64,000 nucleotides of DNA from Macrosoma leucophasiata (taxonomy: Eukaryota > Arthropoda > Insecta > Lepidoptera > Hedylidae), in the NCBI GenBank assembly GCA_036365455.1, contig JAWQUS010000030.1:1922001-1986000 (forward strand), read 5' to 3'. Positions within the stretch are counted from its first letter, which is position 1. Each line of letters starts with the position of its first letter. The translations under genes and the position numbers were made by a program. This document shows, in pieces, positions 10,226 through 20,075 of this stretch. The notes under the pieces are model-generated. The model was not told the DNA's origin. It did no database searches and saw nothing but the letters and a program-made list of their open reading frames with translations.

Positions 10226-10542
10226 AGACATTCGAGGATTCATGGTGAAAACGTGAGCATATTATGACGCTTGTGACTTTTTGCATCGTTATATCTCAGT
10301 AAAGGTGGATCTTAGGAAACATTTTTTTTGAAAAAATTGTTGATACCATTTTCTAGTTTATTTTATGATCTACATTTATGTCTGAAGTAATTTTACGACA
10401 AAACTTACCGTTTTGAAAAGAAATATCGCAAAATATCCTATATTTGAAATTCAACCTCGAGTAACTTTTTTCATTAAACCTTAATGATGTGGCATTTTGA
10501 AATGTTTTTAATTGTGTTTTGAACAATTTTACTTTTTTTCAG
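10226..10542. other. No recognised feature
   Basis: AT-rich, no repeats recognised; ends at the hairpin at 10543. Confidence 0.4.
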
Positions 10543-10591
10543 CTCCCAAACTTCTTCTTACACCCGTCGGGTGTAAGAAGTAGTTTGGGAG
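10543..10591. repeat. Near-perfect 23-bp hairpin
   Basis: Left arm 10543-10565 ('ctcccaaacttcttcttaca' then ccc) and right arm 10569-10591 are reverse complements with one mismatch, separated by 3 nt. Confidence 0.85.
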
Positions 10592-10799
10592 TGTTGCATA
10601 CGCGAGAAAATCCGCAAGTTTAATTTCTACAATGTATGAAGCTCGCGAAAACCTACGAAAACGTTATTTTCAGCTGATAGTGAATTTGTGTAGTTTCTTT
10701 CACTCTTATTTTTGACCATACTATAATATATGCGTGGACTGTAAAGTAACATGGATTGTTTATTCATTTAAGATGGTCTACTAGGTAATCGAAGCTGGC

Positions 10800-11080
10800 A
10801 TTAAGCAGTTATTTACCAGGCCACAACTTTTAGATCATACCTTCACATTTCTCTAAATCTAATTCCTTAAAACGTGACAAGTTTGGAAATTTCATGCGTT
10901 CCCAAGAAAATCCAGCCTGATTGTAACTATATGCAATGGGAAGTCACAACAGTGCCAACTGAAATGTTGGGGTACTTAAATGTGAGAGCATGTGACAGAG
11001 CGGGGCAACCTTGACACTGCGAAATTCAAATTTCGAAATTTATTGTTGACCTCTAATATCTGCGAGACTGTTATGCATTA
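10800..11080 (+). repeat. Unnamed repeat K, copy 4 (longest)
   Basis: Aligns with 7620-7850 over 'tttcatgcgttcc', 'ttgtaactat', 'aactgaaatgttggggtac', 'gcggggcaac' and 'actgcgaaattcaaa'. Confidence 0.6.
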
Positions 11081-11103
11081 TTTCCTCATTTATCTGTATA
11101 TGT

Positions 11104-11418
11104 GTTAAACTGCCTCAGTAGCGTAGTGGTAGCAGGCCACTACTACTGCGCTGGGGGTCCTGGGTTCGATTCCCGGGTCGGGGACTATCAGAGATAACGG
11201 TTTAAAATCGTTTATCTCTGGTTTTATTGGGATTTTTCCATTTTCTGGATGTTTCCCAGTACCTCGTAGTTTGGTAATGTGCCCGGAGATGGCAACAGGT
11301 TCGCCACCTGTTACATGGGCCAAAACGTAACCGGCGAGTCGTGGGTGTTTGCATGTATGCTTGAATGCATGGATTTACCTCTGCCTACCCCTTCGGGGAT
11401 TACAGGCGAGAAGTTACG
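11104..11418 (+). mobile_element. SINE-E, full-length reference copy with 13-bp target duplication
   Basis: The tRNA-like head starts 'actgcctcagtagcgtagtg' with box A 'tagcgtagtggtagc' and box B 'gggttcgattcccgg' (about 11162-11176). The body includes 'tcagagataacggtttaaaa' and 'acatgggccaaaacgtaacc'. The tail is 'ctctgcctaccccttcgggg' 'attacaggcgagaagttac'. The flanks are the 13-bp direct repeat 'tatctgtatatgt' (11091-11103 and 11419-11431), as expected for LINE-mediated insertion. The tail resembles the RTE-type LINE terminus at 13785-13834. Transcription would be by RNA polymerase III from the internal boxes. Confidence 0.85.
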
Positions 11419-11544
11419 TATCTGTATATGTATCTGTGTCTAGGTTCGTAATGACGGATTGTCAGTTAAAATGTTGTATAAGATAGTCTTTGTATGAAAT
11501 AAAACTAAAATAATTAAAAGTTATTGCGACTATAAATTGATATG

Positions 11545-11665
11545 AACTATCCTATCTCTTAAGTTGGATCAAAAAGTACTCGGTGTGCAAGTTTGATTAA
11601 AATCGGTTAAGTAGTTTAGGAGTCCACTGCGGACAAACACTGTGATACGTAATTTATATTTATTT
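11545..11665 (+). mobile_element. RTE-like 3' terminal fragment
   Basis: Contains 'aagtactcggtgtgcaagtt' 'tgattaaaatcggttaagta' and 'actgcggacaaacactgtga', a layout typical of lepidopteran LINE/SINE 3' ends. Confidence 0.5.
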
Positions 11666-11671
11666 TTATTA

Positions 11672-12003
11672 ACTAGCTGTGCCCGCGACTTCGTCCACGT
11701 GAGAAAAAATATGATTGTTCAGTATCTACCCGGACGAAGTCGTGGGCGCAGCCAGTATAAAAGTAGCCTAAGTTACTCCTTATCACATCAGCTATCTGCC
11801 AGTGAAAGTCCCGTCAAAATCTATAAAGCCGTTCCCAAGATTAGCCCCGCCAAACAGACAGACAGACAGACAGACAGAAAGACAAAAATTGAAAAAAAAA
11901 TGTTGTCTTGGTATTGTACCGTGTATACATACTTATGCATTTAGTAAAAAGCCGTTATTTTTATATTACAAACAGACACTCCAATTTTATTTATTTGTAT
12001 AGA
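11672..12003 (+). mobile_element. 'cccgcgacttcgtc'-type repeat
   Basis: Starts 'ctagctgtgcccgcgacttc' and has the inverted partner 'cggacgaagtcgtgggcgca' about 50 bp later, then a (CAGA)n tract and the end 'ctccaattttatttatttgt'. Matches 4054-4385 in reverse. Confidence 0.7.
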
Positions 12004-12355
12004 TATAGATTAAAGATTTTAAAAAATATAAAATTATTCATAGCCCGCAACCTACACCAGATCATTAGTTTAACTGCCGAATTATAACAAAAAATGGTTC
12101 TCAACTGAACACAACACACGTATGCTAAATTTGTATTTAAAGCAAACACGACCTACATACATCTTCATACAGTTCAAATTTCATTGACATAGATCCTTTG
12201 ACAAACATGGTTGTAATTAAAAACTTTGAAGCAAATGTTTGTGTTATGAAAATAAAGGTTCGAGTAGAGCGCAAAAATAGTACTACATATTGAAACATTC
12301 CAAAACTTTACTGGAAATCTCTTATTTTAAAAATGAAGGTAGTATGCATACCTTA
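12004..12355. other. No recognised feature
   Basis: AT-rich sequence without detectable repeat partner. Confidence 0.45.
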
Positions 12356-12359
12356 CATT

Positions 12360-12450
12360 ATGCCATAAGGCAAAGCCAGAGGTAATGGCGGCTGCATACA
12401 GTGTGCTCGAGTTTGTGCAGACATATGGAGGATTTCAATTAGATTTGTCT
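12360..12450 (+). repeat. Unnamed repeat L, copy 1
   Basis: 'ataaggcaaagccagaggta' 'atggcggctgcatacagtgt' aligns with 13365-13440 ('ttaaggcaaacccagtatta' 'atggtggccgcatacggagt') and weakly with 17945-17990. Nature unknown. Confidence 0.45.
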
Positions 12451-12748
12451 ATTTCATTCATTTGTAACCACAAATTTTTTACATTTTTTTCAAAAAAAAA
12501 AATCGACGTTTGGCACTCGGGGACTGCCTCGGTAAGGCTATTGCATAGCATTTTGTGTGAACTTATGCAATTATAATTATTTATTTATTTTATTTATGCA
12601 GTATTTCTTTTTTTCTTTGATATTAATTCAAGTTACACTTTTTGAGCGTGGTGACCGATAAGAAAACAATTTTTTTTCTTTTATTAAATAAAAAAGTTAA
12701 TATTGTTTGAAATATTTTTATAATTTTACAATACATCTATACAGCTGC

Positions 12749-13099
12749 TTATGTATTCGTCCGATTTCGGAGCAGCTCGTCTCGATTCGTGCGAGCTTCG
12801 TAGAGTCGTACAATACGTCTAGTTGCACGCACACAAACACCGTGTCGAAGACTGCCGAAAAGAAACGACGTTAGACAATGCACGGCCTTCAAGCCACACC
12901 TCCGTGCCCGTCGGAGTGGAGAGCGTGAGGTTTTTTCGTTACGGAATTTCTGCATTCGGTCCCCGCGCTCAAGGCCCTTGATAGAAGCTATGCAATAGCT
13001 TAATAAGATCGTTCTATATCCATAGAATTGGGTCAGTTTCAAACTTTTTTCGAATGATCCAAGTGACTTTGACATTTGAACTAGATGTAAAAGATCCAT
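12749..13099 (-). other. Unassigned 116-codon open frame
   Basis: An open frame on the minus strand, GC-richer and arginine-rich toward its C terminus (e.g. RRARRCGLKAV, RATRRIVRLYEART). No recognised domain, and no repeat partner in the window. It may be chance, a repeat, or a host exon; I cannot tell. Confidence 0.2.
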
Positions 13100-13364
13100 C
13101 GCCTCTTGATTAAGAAGATAAAAATGATACAGGCAAGGGAACGAGAGAAAGAGAGATAGATAGAAAAAAAGACATCACACAAACAATTAAAAGCATTGTT
13201 CAGCGACAAAATGGACCACATAAATTTCATTGATTCTTTGAAAATAGCTCTTGAAGTCTAACAAAGAAAACATTATTTGATCATACAAAAACCATGTTCA
13301 GCGCAATCACAAGAAGAGGCTCGATTAAAACGAATGCTACACGGGAATTCCTGAACGCAAACCT

Positions 13365-13440
13365 AATTAAGGCAAACCCAGTATTAATGGTGGCCGCATA
13401 CGGAGTGTTCGGGTTAATGCGGACATGAGGGAACTTGATT
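13365..13440 (+). repeat. Unnamed repeat L, copy 2
   Basis: See 12360-12450. Followed immediately by a hairpin. Confidence 0.45.
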
Positions 13441-13451
13441 TGAATTCGTTG

Positions 13452-13495
13452 ATTGTATTTTTGTCATCATGATCACATGACGACAAAAATACAAT
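13452..13495. repeat. 20-bp hairpin
   Basis: Arms 13452-13471 ('attgtatttttgtcatcatg') and 13476-13495 are reverse complements with one mismatch, with a 4-nt loop. Confidence 0.85.
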
Positions 13496-13575
13496 ACACT
13501 TTCGTACTTACCTGATGCATTCCACCTTTAGAAATGGCAGTCGTTGCTTTAGATCTTTTGTTTATTTTGTGGGAC

Positions 13576-13846
13576 TAGATTTGACTAAACAGATATACAA
13601 TGCGAATGTGGATGGTTGCAGAGGCCCAGGAAGACCAAGACTGACCTACCATGACCAAATAGGTCGAGTTCTGTCTGATGGTGGTCAAAAGTCTTAGGAA
13701 TCGGCGTGCATGTATGAAGAGAATGATGAAGGTAGAGGAGGCACGAGAGGTATGTCAGGACCGGGATATCTGGCGCTCTACACTCTCTGCCTACCCCGTT
13801 AGGGTCCTGGCGTGAAGATACATACATACATACATAGATTTGATTA
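13576..13846 (+). mobile_element. 5'-truncated RTE-type LINE 3' end with target duplication
   Basis: Encodes the last part of an RTE-like reverse transcriptase protein (CRGPGRPRLTYHDQIG, then ..CMKRMMKVEEAREVC..), with one frameshift after 'SDGG'. It is followed by 'ctctgcctaccccgttaggg' and a (CATA)n tail. Flanked by 'tagatttga' at 13576-13584 and 13835-13843. A second copy is at 56345-56606 and an upstream piece at 58536-58606. Confidence 0.75.
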
Positions 13847-13899
13847 GTGATCATCATCACTCCAGCCGGAAGACATGAACTATTGGACACAGCATTCCC

Positions 13900-14100
13900 C
13901 AGACATACCCCCAACAGTGTTGTGTGGCATTAAGGGAGAATATGCCACAATCGCCACGCTTGGCAGGCGGATTTTCGATCGTAGTGATACTAGTATAATC
14001 GCGGGACGGTGTTGCCCATCCCGCGTTGTTATTTTTACTACCGCCCTGTTGGAATGGTTTGACGGCCATTGTTCTGTTGTCTGACTGCACTAGTGGAAGA
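13900..14100 (+). repeat. Unnamed repeat O
   Basis: 'tttactaccgccctgttgga' 'atggtttgacggccattgtt' recurs at 39440-39520 ('tttactaccgctctattgga'). Class unknown. Confidence 0.45.
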
Positions 14101-14172
14101 ATTCTCTGCCAGTAGAATAAAAGTCTTCCGCTAGTGGGCGGTGACTTTAGAATAGTTACTGGATGACAAACG

Positions 14173-14316
14173 GCCAAATACTGAAACGTCACTCAAATCT
14201 AAGTGGGACTTAAAAGTCTTCTGTCTTCTGTCCCTATAAAACACGTCCAAACGACAGAGATAGCGTATATATGAGGGTTACTTAAAAGTAAGTGACGTTT
14301 GAGTATTCGGCCAAGA
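14173..14316. mobile_element. 144-bp palindromic MITE-like element
   Basis: The ends 'ggccaaatactgaaacgtca' and, inverted, 'ggccgaatactcaaacgtca' match over about 25-30 bp. No coding capacity. Confidence 0.6.
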
Positions 14317-14840
14317 GATTAATAGATACTAAAGAATACAAATATTGCACTTAACATTAAATACAGATAGGGTTGAAAAATATATAGAAGATGAAGGGGG
14401 AGAGATATTAATTTAAAATCAGAACATTAATTAAGACAAAATACTAATAAAGGCAAATTTGAAAAAATTGAGGTTTCGACGTGTCAACTTCAACTTTCCC
14501 GTCTCTTCCGCATAAATATTTTGTTTTATTGTAAAAGTCTCATAAATCACATAATATCAGTGATCAGTGAATTCATGGGCAAAAATCACGTGTGATAAAT
14601 AGTAATTTTCTTCATTACAAACTTTGTAAAACGAAAGACGAATATAGCAAAATCAGATGATAGTGAAAAATTATGACAATGAAGTGACAACCAAAAATCC
14701 CATAATATAAATCTTACAAGTTGCACTAAATGAATACTCCAAACTAAAGAAAATAGACGTGTTTATGAAAAGTAGAATGGAATGATGTTTACAAGGGCGA
14801 CGGCCAAAGATAAGGCCCTCCTAGCAACCAGACGTTCTCC
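14317..14840. other. No recognised feature
   Basis: AT-rich; nothing recognised. Confidence 0.45.
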
Positions 14841-14845
14841 GATTT

Positions 14846-14925
14846 CGTATGTATGTACTTATGTATCTTCCCGCCAAGTCCCTTACGGGGTGGGTGGACA
14901 GTGTGGAGCGCCAGATATCCCGGTA
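14846..14925 (-). mobile_element. RTE-type LINE 3' terminus fragment
   Basis: Minus-strand version of 'ccgggatatctggcgctcta' ... 'gtaagggacttggcgggaag' 'atacataagtacat'. It abuts the start of the LINE that follows. Confidence 0.6.
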
Positions 14926-17900
14926 TCGATTTCGTGTTTACCAATTTCGTGTACTTTTGTGCAATACCATTGTGACCATTGTGACAGCCTTTTCTATAGT
15001 GTGTTTATTCTTTTAATCTTTCGTTTTTAGAGTGTACATATTGTGTAAGTTATTTTAGTTCACATTTTTCTAGTTTAGTTTTATGCCGGGTGGCGGTGGT
15101 GCGGTCGCGGGTGGTTCATCCGTACTTGTACCTAATCGAGTGACTTGCTCTCTCTGATCTCAGGCGCGTTATTTTCAAAATGAACTTGGCTTGAAAATTA
15201 ATTATGGCAGGGTGCACAAGGGACATATTATTAATGAATTATCACATGACGGAAACGGCGCTAACATTCCTGACCCCAATAATAACAAAAGTCTATCAGA
15301 GACTTTGTCTCATTTAAAGAAAACAGGTCCAGTACTGAAAAGGGTGCCTCGCGGTGCTAAGACAACCGCAGCACAGGCCTTGTCCAAGTGTCTCCATGCC
15401 GTAAGCACACAAAATTATTTTAGCGCCTGGGAACAGCTGCTTACTTTCCCTTACAGAGTTTTACATTTCGATAAAATTTTAGCTGCCAAAAAATCTATAA
15501 CATCTTTAATAAAACAAAATTGTACGTCCTTGATTCCCATTCCTGACTCAAAATTATTTTGTAAACAAAATAGACATGTTACATACGTAAAATCAAAATT
15601 AAGGGACGGTGACATTAAAGGAGCGGCACGAGTGCTTTTTAGTAGCCTTATTTTCCCTGAACCTCCTGAACCCAGTGAATCACTATCTGTGACTGCCAAC
15701 CAGGTGGCCACGGCGGTGAGCTCTTTACGCAGCGGTTCTGCCGGCGGCCTCGATGCCTTGTCACCGCAACACCTGAAAGACCTGCTGAGCCGTGGCGCCG
15801 GCGCGGCTGGTGAGTCGCTGCTGAGAGAGCTCACGGCTGTGATCAATTTGATGCTGGGCGGCGGTGTGAATGATGCTGTCATTGAAGCATTATACGGTGC
15901 CAACCTTTGTGCTCTGATTAAACGCGATGGCGGCATCCGTCCCATTGCCGTTGGCACCACATACAGACGTACGGCAGCCAAAATTTGTTGCAAATTCTAC
16001 ACGGACACCTTCTTAAAAAAATTTCAACACTACCAATTGGGCTTCGGCTCAAAGGGAGGTTGTGAGGCTGCCGTACATGCCCTCTCTAGTTACCTAGACA
16101 GTGGGGAAGGTGAGGTCATCCTGAAGGTGGATCTGAAAAACGCATTCAACGCCGTAAACAGAGATGTCCTGCTGGCTGAGGCTAAGAAAGAAACCCCCAA
16201 AATTTTTAATTTTCTTTGGCAGTGTTATAGACACCATTCTAAATTAATGTACAAGGACCATTGTTTACTTTCAGCTGTCGGCTGCCAGAAGGGTGATCCT
16301 CTTGGGCCAGTCATTTTCAGCCTAGCTGTTCACCCCATCATTCGACAATTAAATTCCAAATTTAACGTTTGGTATTTAGACGACGGGAACCTAGAAGGCA
16401 GCGTAGATTCAGTCCTGGCAGACTTCACTTTCTTGAAGGAAAAATTCAACTCAATTGGCCTAGATTTAAATACAGAAAAATGTGAAATATATTTCCCAGA
16501 ACGGACGGACAGACTAACATCTCTCTCAAAATTTTCCGAAATTGCCCCTAATATTAAAGTTATGGAAAAAAACTCCTTGCGCCTCCTGGGCTCCCCAATT
16601 TTTGACGATTCTTTTCCTTCCTTCGTAGAAGAAAAGATCCAAAATTATTGTGAAATTTCAAAGAAACTGTCCGAAATTAATGTTCATTCTGCTTATACGC
16701 TATTTCGATACTGTTCTTTCGGCCCTAAATTTATATACTATCTCCGATGTTCCCCTTTATGGAAACATACGGAACTACTAATAAAGATTGACTCAATCAT
16801 CAGAACAACGATGACGACCATTTTCAACACGACTCTGGACGACCGCGCGTGGGATCAGGCCACTCTTCCCATCCGACTGGGTGGCCTAGGCGCCCGCAAA
16901 ATTTCTAGTATAAGTCTACCGGCGTTCTTGTCCTCGGTCCACGGCACTAATAATTTAACTAGGAAAATTTTATCAACCACACTGGTGAATTTTGACCGTG
17001 CTTGACCGACGCCTTGAGCGCCTGGAAAATGACTTGCCCAAATATGGACCTGCCGGGTAACCTCTCTTCACAGCGACAGTGGGACGCACCGCTCTGCAGC
17101 TTGGTACGGAAAAATCTTATAGATACGTCAACCAACGCTGCGGAGCGAGCCCGTCTTCGGGCGCTTGGAGAGTGGGAATCCGGTCTCTGGCTACATCTGG
17201 TCTACAGGCTTTGCCATCACCCAGCATCGGGACAGTGATGGATGACATCACCTTCCGGCTCGCTACTTGCCTCCGCCTAGGCACATCTTGCTGCGCTCCG
17301 CATCGCTGCCCCTGTGGTGAAGCTGTCGACCGCCTGGGGCACCATGGTCTCTCCTGCGGTAGAAGTGCCGGCAGATTAACCAGGCGCGCCCAATTAAATG
17401 ACATTCTGCGCCGAGCCCTTTCCACCGCCGGCGTGCCAGCCATATTAGAACTCAACGGACTGGCACGTGACGATGGAAGGAGACCGGACGGTATGTCATT
17501 GATGCCCTGGAAGATGGGTAGGCCTTTGGTGTGGGACGCAACTTGCGTTGACACCTTAGCGCCATCCCATCTTCCAAGCACGGCGGGCTCCGCTGGCACT
17601 GCTGCTGCAACTGCGGAGACCCTGAAACAGCAAATATAGTACCCTGCCAGAGGACTATATATTTGTGCCTTTCGGGGTCGAAACTCTTGGTCCATGGGGC
17701 CCCAGTGCTCGGCTCTTATTCAAAAAGATCGCGAAACGGCTGGTCGACACTTCCCGTGACCAGAGGGCTGGCCAATTTTTAGGTCAAAGAATCAGCATTG
17801 CCATCCAACGAGGCAATGCTGCCAGCCTTCTGGGTACCATAACACAGGAAGGCAGTGATGCGGAATTTTTAGATGCATGTTGTTTTTAGTTTAGTTTTAA

Positions 17901-17945
17901 CTTTTTATTATGTAAATATTATTAAGGTTTTAAATATAAATAAAA
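14926..17945 (+). mobile_element. RLE-type non-LTR retrotransposon, near full-length, inactive
   Basis: A 5' leader, one long coding region (15083-17889) with N-terminal finger, reverse transcriptase, CCHC-type knuckle and restriction-like endonuclease, then a short AT-rich 3' UTR ending in an A/T-rich tail near 17945. The boundaries are estimated from where similarity to coding and flanking repeats stops. Elements with this layout insert by target-primed reverse transcription and are often site-specific; the target here is not evident. Confidence 0.75.
15083..17889 (+). pseudogene. Reverse transcriptase / restriction-like endonuclease of an RLE LINE, degraded
   Basis: From ATG 15083 the frame encodes a Gly-rich leader and 'VTCSL', then a TGA at 15155-15157 exactly where the second Cys of a C2H2 finger (C-x2-C...LK.xYGRVHKG) would lie; the first finger His also appears changed to Asn. 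The same frame then runs open from 15158 to 17005. It holds the reverse transcriptase with LKVDLKNAFNAV, GCQKGDPLGP and the catalytic VWYLDDG (near 16373). After 17005 three frame changes (about 17003, 17190 and 17632) separate the remaining parts. These are a Cys-x-Cys...H..C knuckle ([17 protein letters not shown]), the endonuclease motifs RRPDG (about 17481) and VWDATCVDT (about 17532), and the C-terminal FVPFGVETLGPWGPSA. Order and motifs fit the endonuclease-downstream LINE groups; the clade is not certain. Confidence 0.8.
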
Positions 17946-18845
17946 ATTATAAAGGCAAACTCAGTGTAAATTGCAACCGCATATAGAGTTGTTGATATAA
18001 CTTGTATGTGAAATAAACTGTTTGTAAGAAAACTTCGGCAACTCTTCTTAATAGCATGAGAATTTGAATTCAATCCTCGCCAGAGTAACATATTGAATTT
18101 GGATTAAATTGAGACTCTTCTAATAAAGAAAATCCTTATTAACTCCTCTGAAGTTTGATAATGTGCTCTATGAATTTCAAAAGCAACCATACATTTTATG
18201 ATATTTGAAAGAAAAGGTAAGTTACCAGGACATGGTGGGTATACGCAGTTCTGTCTATCGATTCAGAGAAATTGAAAACTGTACAACTATATTTTACGGC
18301 TAACTATAGTGGTCTTAAATAAAATTATCAACATAGCTTACGTTTTATATGCTAAGCAATAGTTTCAAAGCAGTATCCACTAACCCTCAGCACCATATTG
18401 TTTATTTAAACGGCAGTTACAAAACTTGGAATTACCCTGGATATCCGTTAGATAGTTCCTCCGGGATATCTCCTACACAGCAATTAGAGACCCAATCAAA
18501 GTGCGAAACTTTGATAGACTAATTTTAATTCTGAAGCATGTTGAGTTTGTTAGGACAGTTTTAAATGGAGTTGGATTACTGTTGGGAGTTGCTATAGGCT
18601 TTTATTTTAATGTTTTGAACATATTTGCAGTTCGGTGTTATAGTCCTTTTTATTCTTATTGCAACTACTTATTAATTTTCTGATATTATGGTAACGTAGA
18701 AAAACAATTGACCATATGAACGCGTGTCCGACGCGTTGGCCGGTTGTTAATGACTATCTGTCGCAGCTATTATTTATAAAAATACTTTAAGAGAGTTGTT
18801 AATTTGAGAGACTTAAAAACTGATTGGAAAATTGTGAGTGAATAA
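17946..18845. other. Mostly unrecognised; weak repeat L similarity at start
   Basis: 17946-17990 ('aaaggcaaactcagtg' ... 'accgcatatagag') weakly resembles repeat L at 12360 and 13365. The remainder up to the mariner shows no recognised gene or repeat. Confidence 0.4.
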
Positions 18846-18847
18846 TA

Positions 18848-20073
18848 GGTTGGGGAAAAAGTCTTTTCGCATTATAGTATGTATGAACTTGTAATAAAAT
18901 CTCTTTGGCTGTAGTATTTGTATCTGGCTGGTTTTGGTATCATTGAAAGTTAAAATTTTAAAGAACATAATTCCAAATTCAAATTAGGCTAATGTGTGAT
19001 TTTCATTTGTTTTTCGTACTGTCAAGATGAGTGAATCTAATAAAGAAATTCGATACATTTTAAAATTTTACTACAAAAAAGGTAAAAATGCAACGCAAGC
19101 AGCGAAAAACATTTGCGATGTTTATGGACCTAGTGCAGTGTCTGTGAGAGTATGCACCTCACTCTGGTCGCCCTATTACGGATAAAATGGATGCCATTTT
19201 TGAAAAAGTGGAGCAAGATCGACATCAGTAGTTACGACGTAGCTGAAGAACTGAGAATTGATCACAAAACAGTTTTGGCGCATTTGAAAAAAGCTGGGTA
19301 CAAAAAAAGGCTCGATATTTGGGTACCTCACGAGCTCACTGAAAGAAACCTAATGAACCGTGTACTCATTTGTGATTCTTTATTACGACGTAATGAAATC
19401 GAATCATTTTTGAAGAAGCTGATAACTGCAGATGAAAAGTGGATCACGTACGACAAGAACGTGCGAAAAAGGTCGTGGTCAAAGGCCGGTCAGGCTTCAC
19501 AGACTGTGGCGAAACCCGGGTTAACTCGCAATAAGGTGATGTTGTGTGTGTGGTGGGATTGGAAGGGCATTATTCATTATGAGCTATCACCACTAGGCAG
19601 GACTATCGATTTTAAACTCTACTACGAACAACTGATGAGATTAAAGCAAGAAGTTGGGAGAAAGCGGCCAGAATTGATCAACAGAAGGGGTGTGGTGTTT
19701 CATCATGATAACGCTAGACCTCACACATCTATAGCCACTCAGCAAAAATTAAGAGAGTTTGGCTGGAAGGTGTTAATGCATCCGCCGTATAGTCCTGACC
19801 TTGCACCTTCAGATTTCCACCTGTTTCGGTCTCTTCAGAATTCTTTATGCAATGTTAGGTTAACATCACGAGAGGACTGCCAAATCCACTTGTCGCGGTA
19901 TTTTGATGAGAAGTCCCAAAATTTTTATAGCAATGGGATCATGTCCCTACCTACAAGATGGCAAAAGGTTATCGAACAAAATGGTACATACATACTTTAG
20001 TTAAATTTAAATAAACTATATTAAAAAATGTTCTGAATTATCTTAAAAAATGCGAAGAATCTTTTTCCCCAAC
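18848..20073 (+). mobile_element. Mariner element, copy 1 (mellifera-type), inactive
   Basis: Terminal inverted repeats 'ggttggggaaaaagtctttt' 'cgcatt' (left) and the matching 'aatgcgaagaatctttttcc' 'ccaac' (right), flanked by TA at 18846-18847 and 20074-20075. One transposase gene lies inside. A second copy lies at 60780-62066. Confidence 0.92.
19027..20000 (+). pseudogene. Mariner transposase, frameshifted
   Basis: Starts MSESNKEIRYILKFYYKKG. Compared with copy 2, a 50-bp deletion after 'gtgagagta' (about 19150) and a 2-bp deletion near 19225 remove part of the helix-turn-helix region and break the frame. Downstream the catalytic domain is continuous: first Asp in ITADEKW (G changed to A relative to copy 2), WWDWKGI, second Asp in HHDNARPH, third Asp in LAPSDFHLF, with 34 residues between the last two (DD34D). 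A functional protein cannot be made without the lost region. Confidence 0.9.
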
Positions 20074-20075
20074 TA

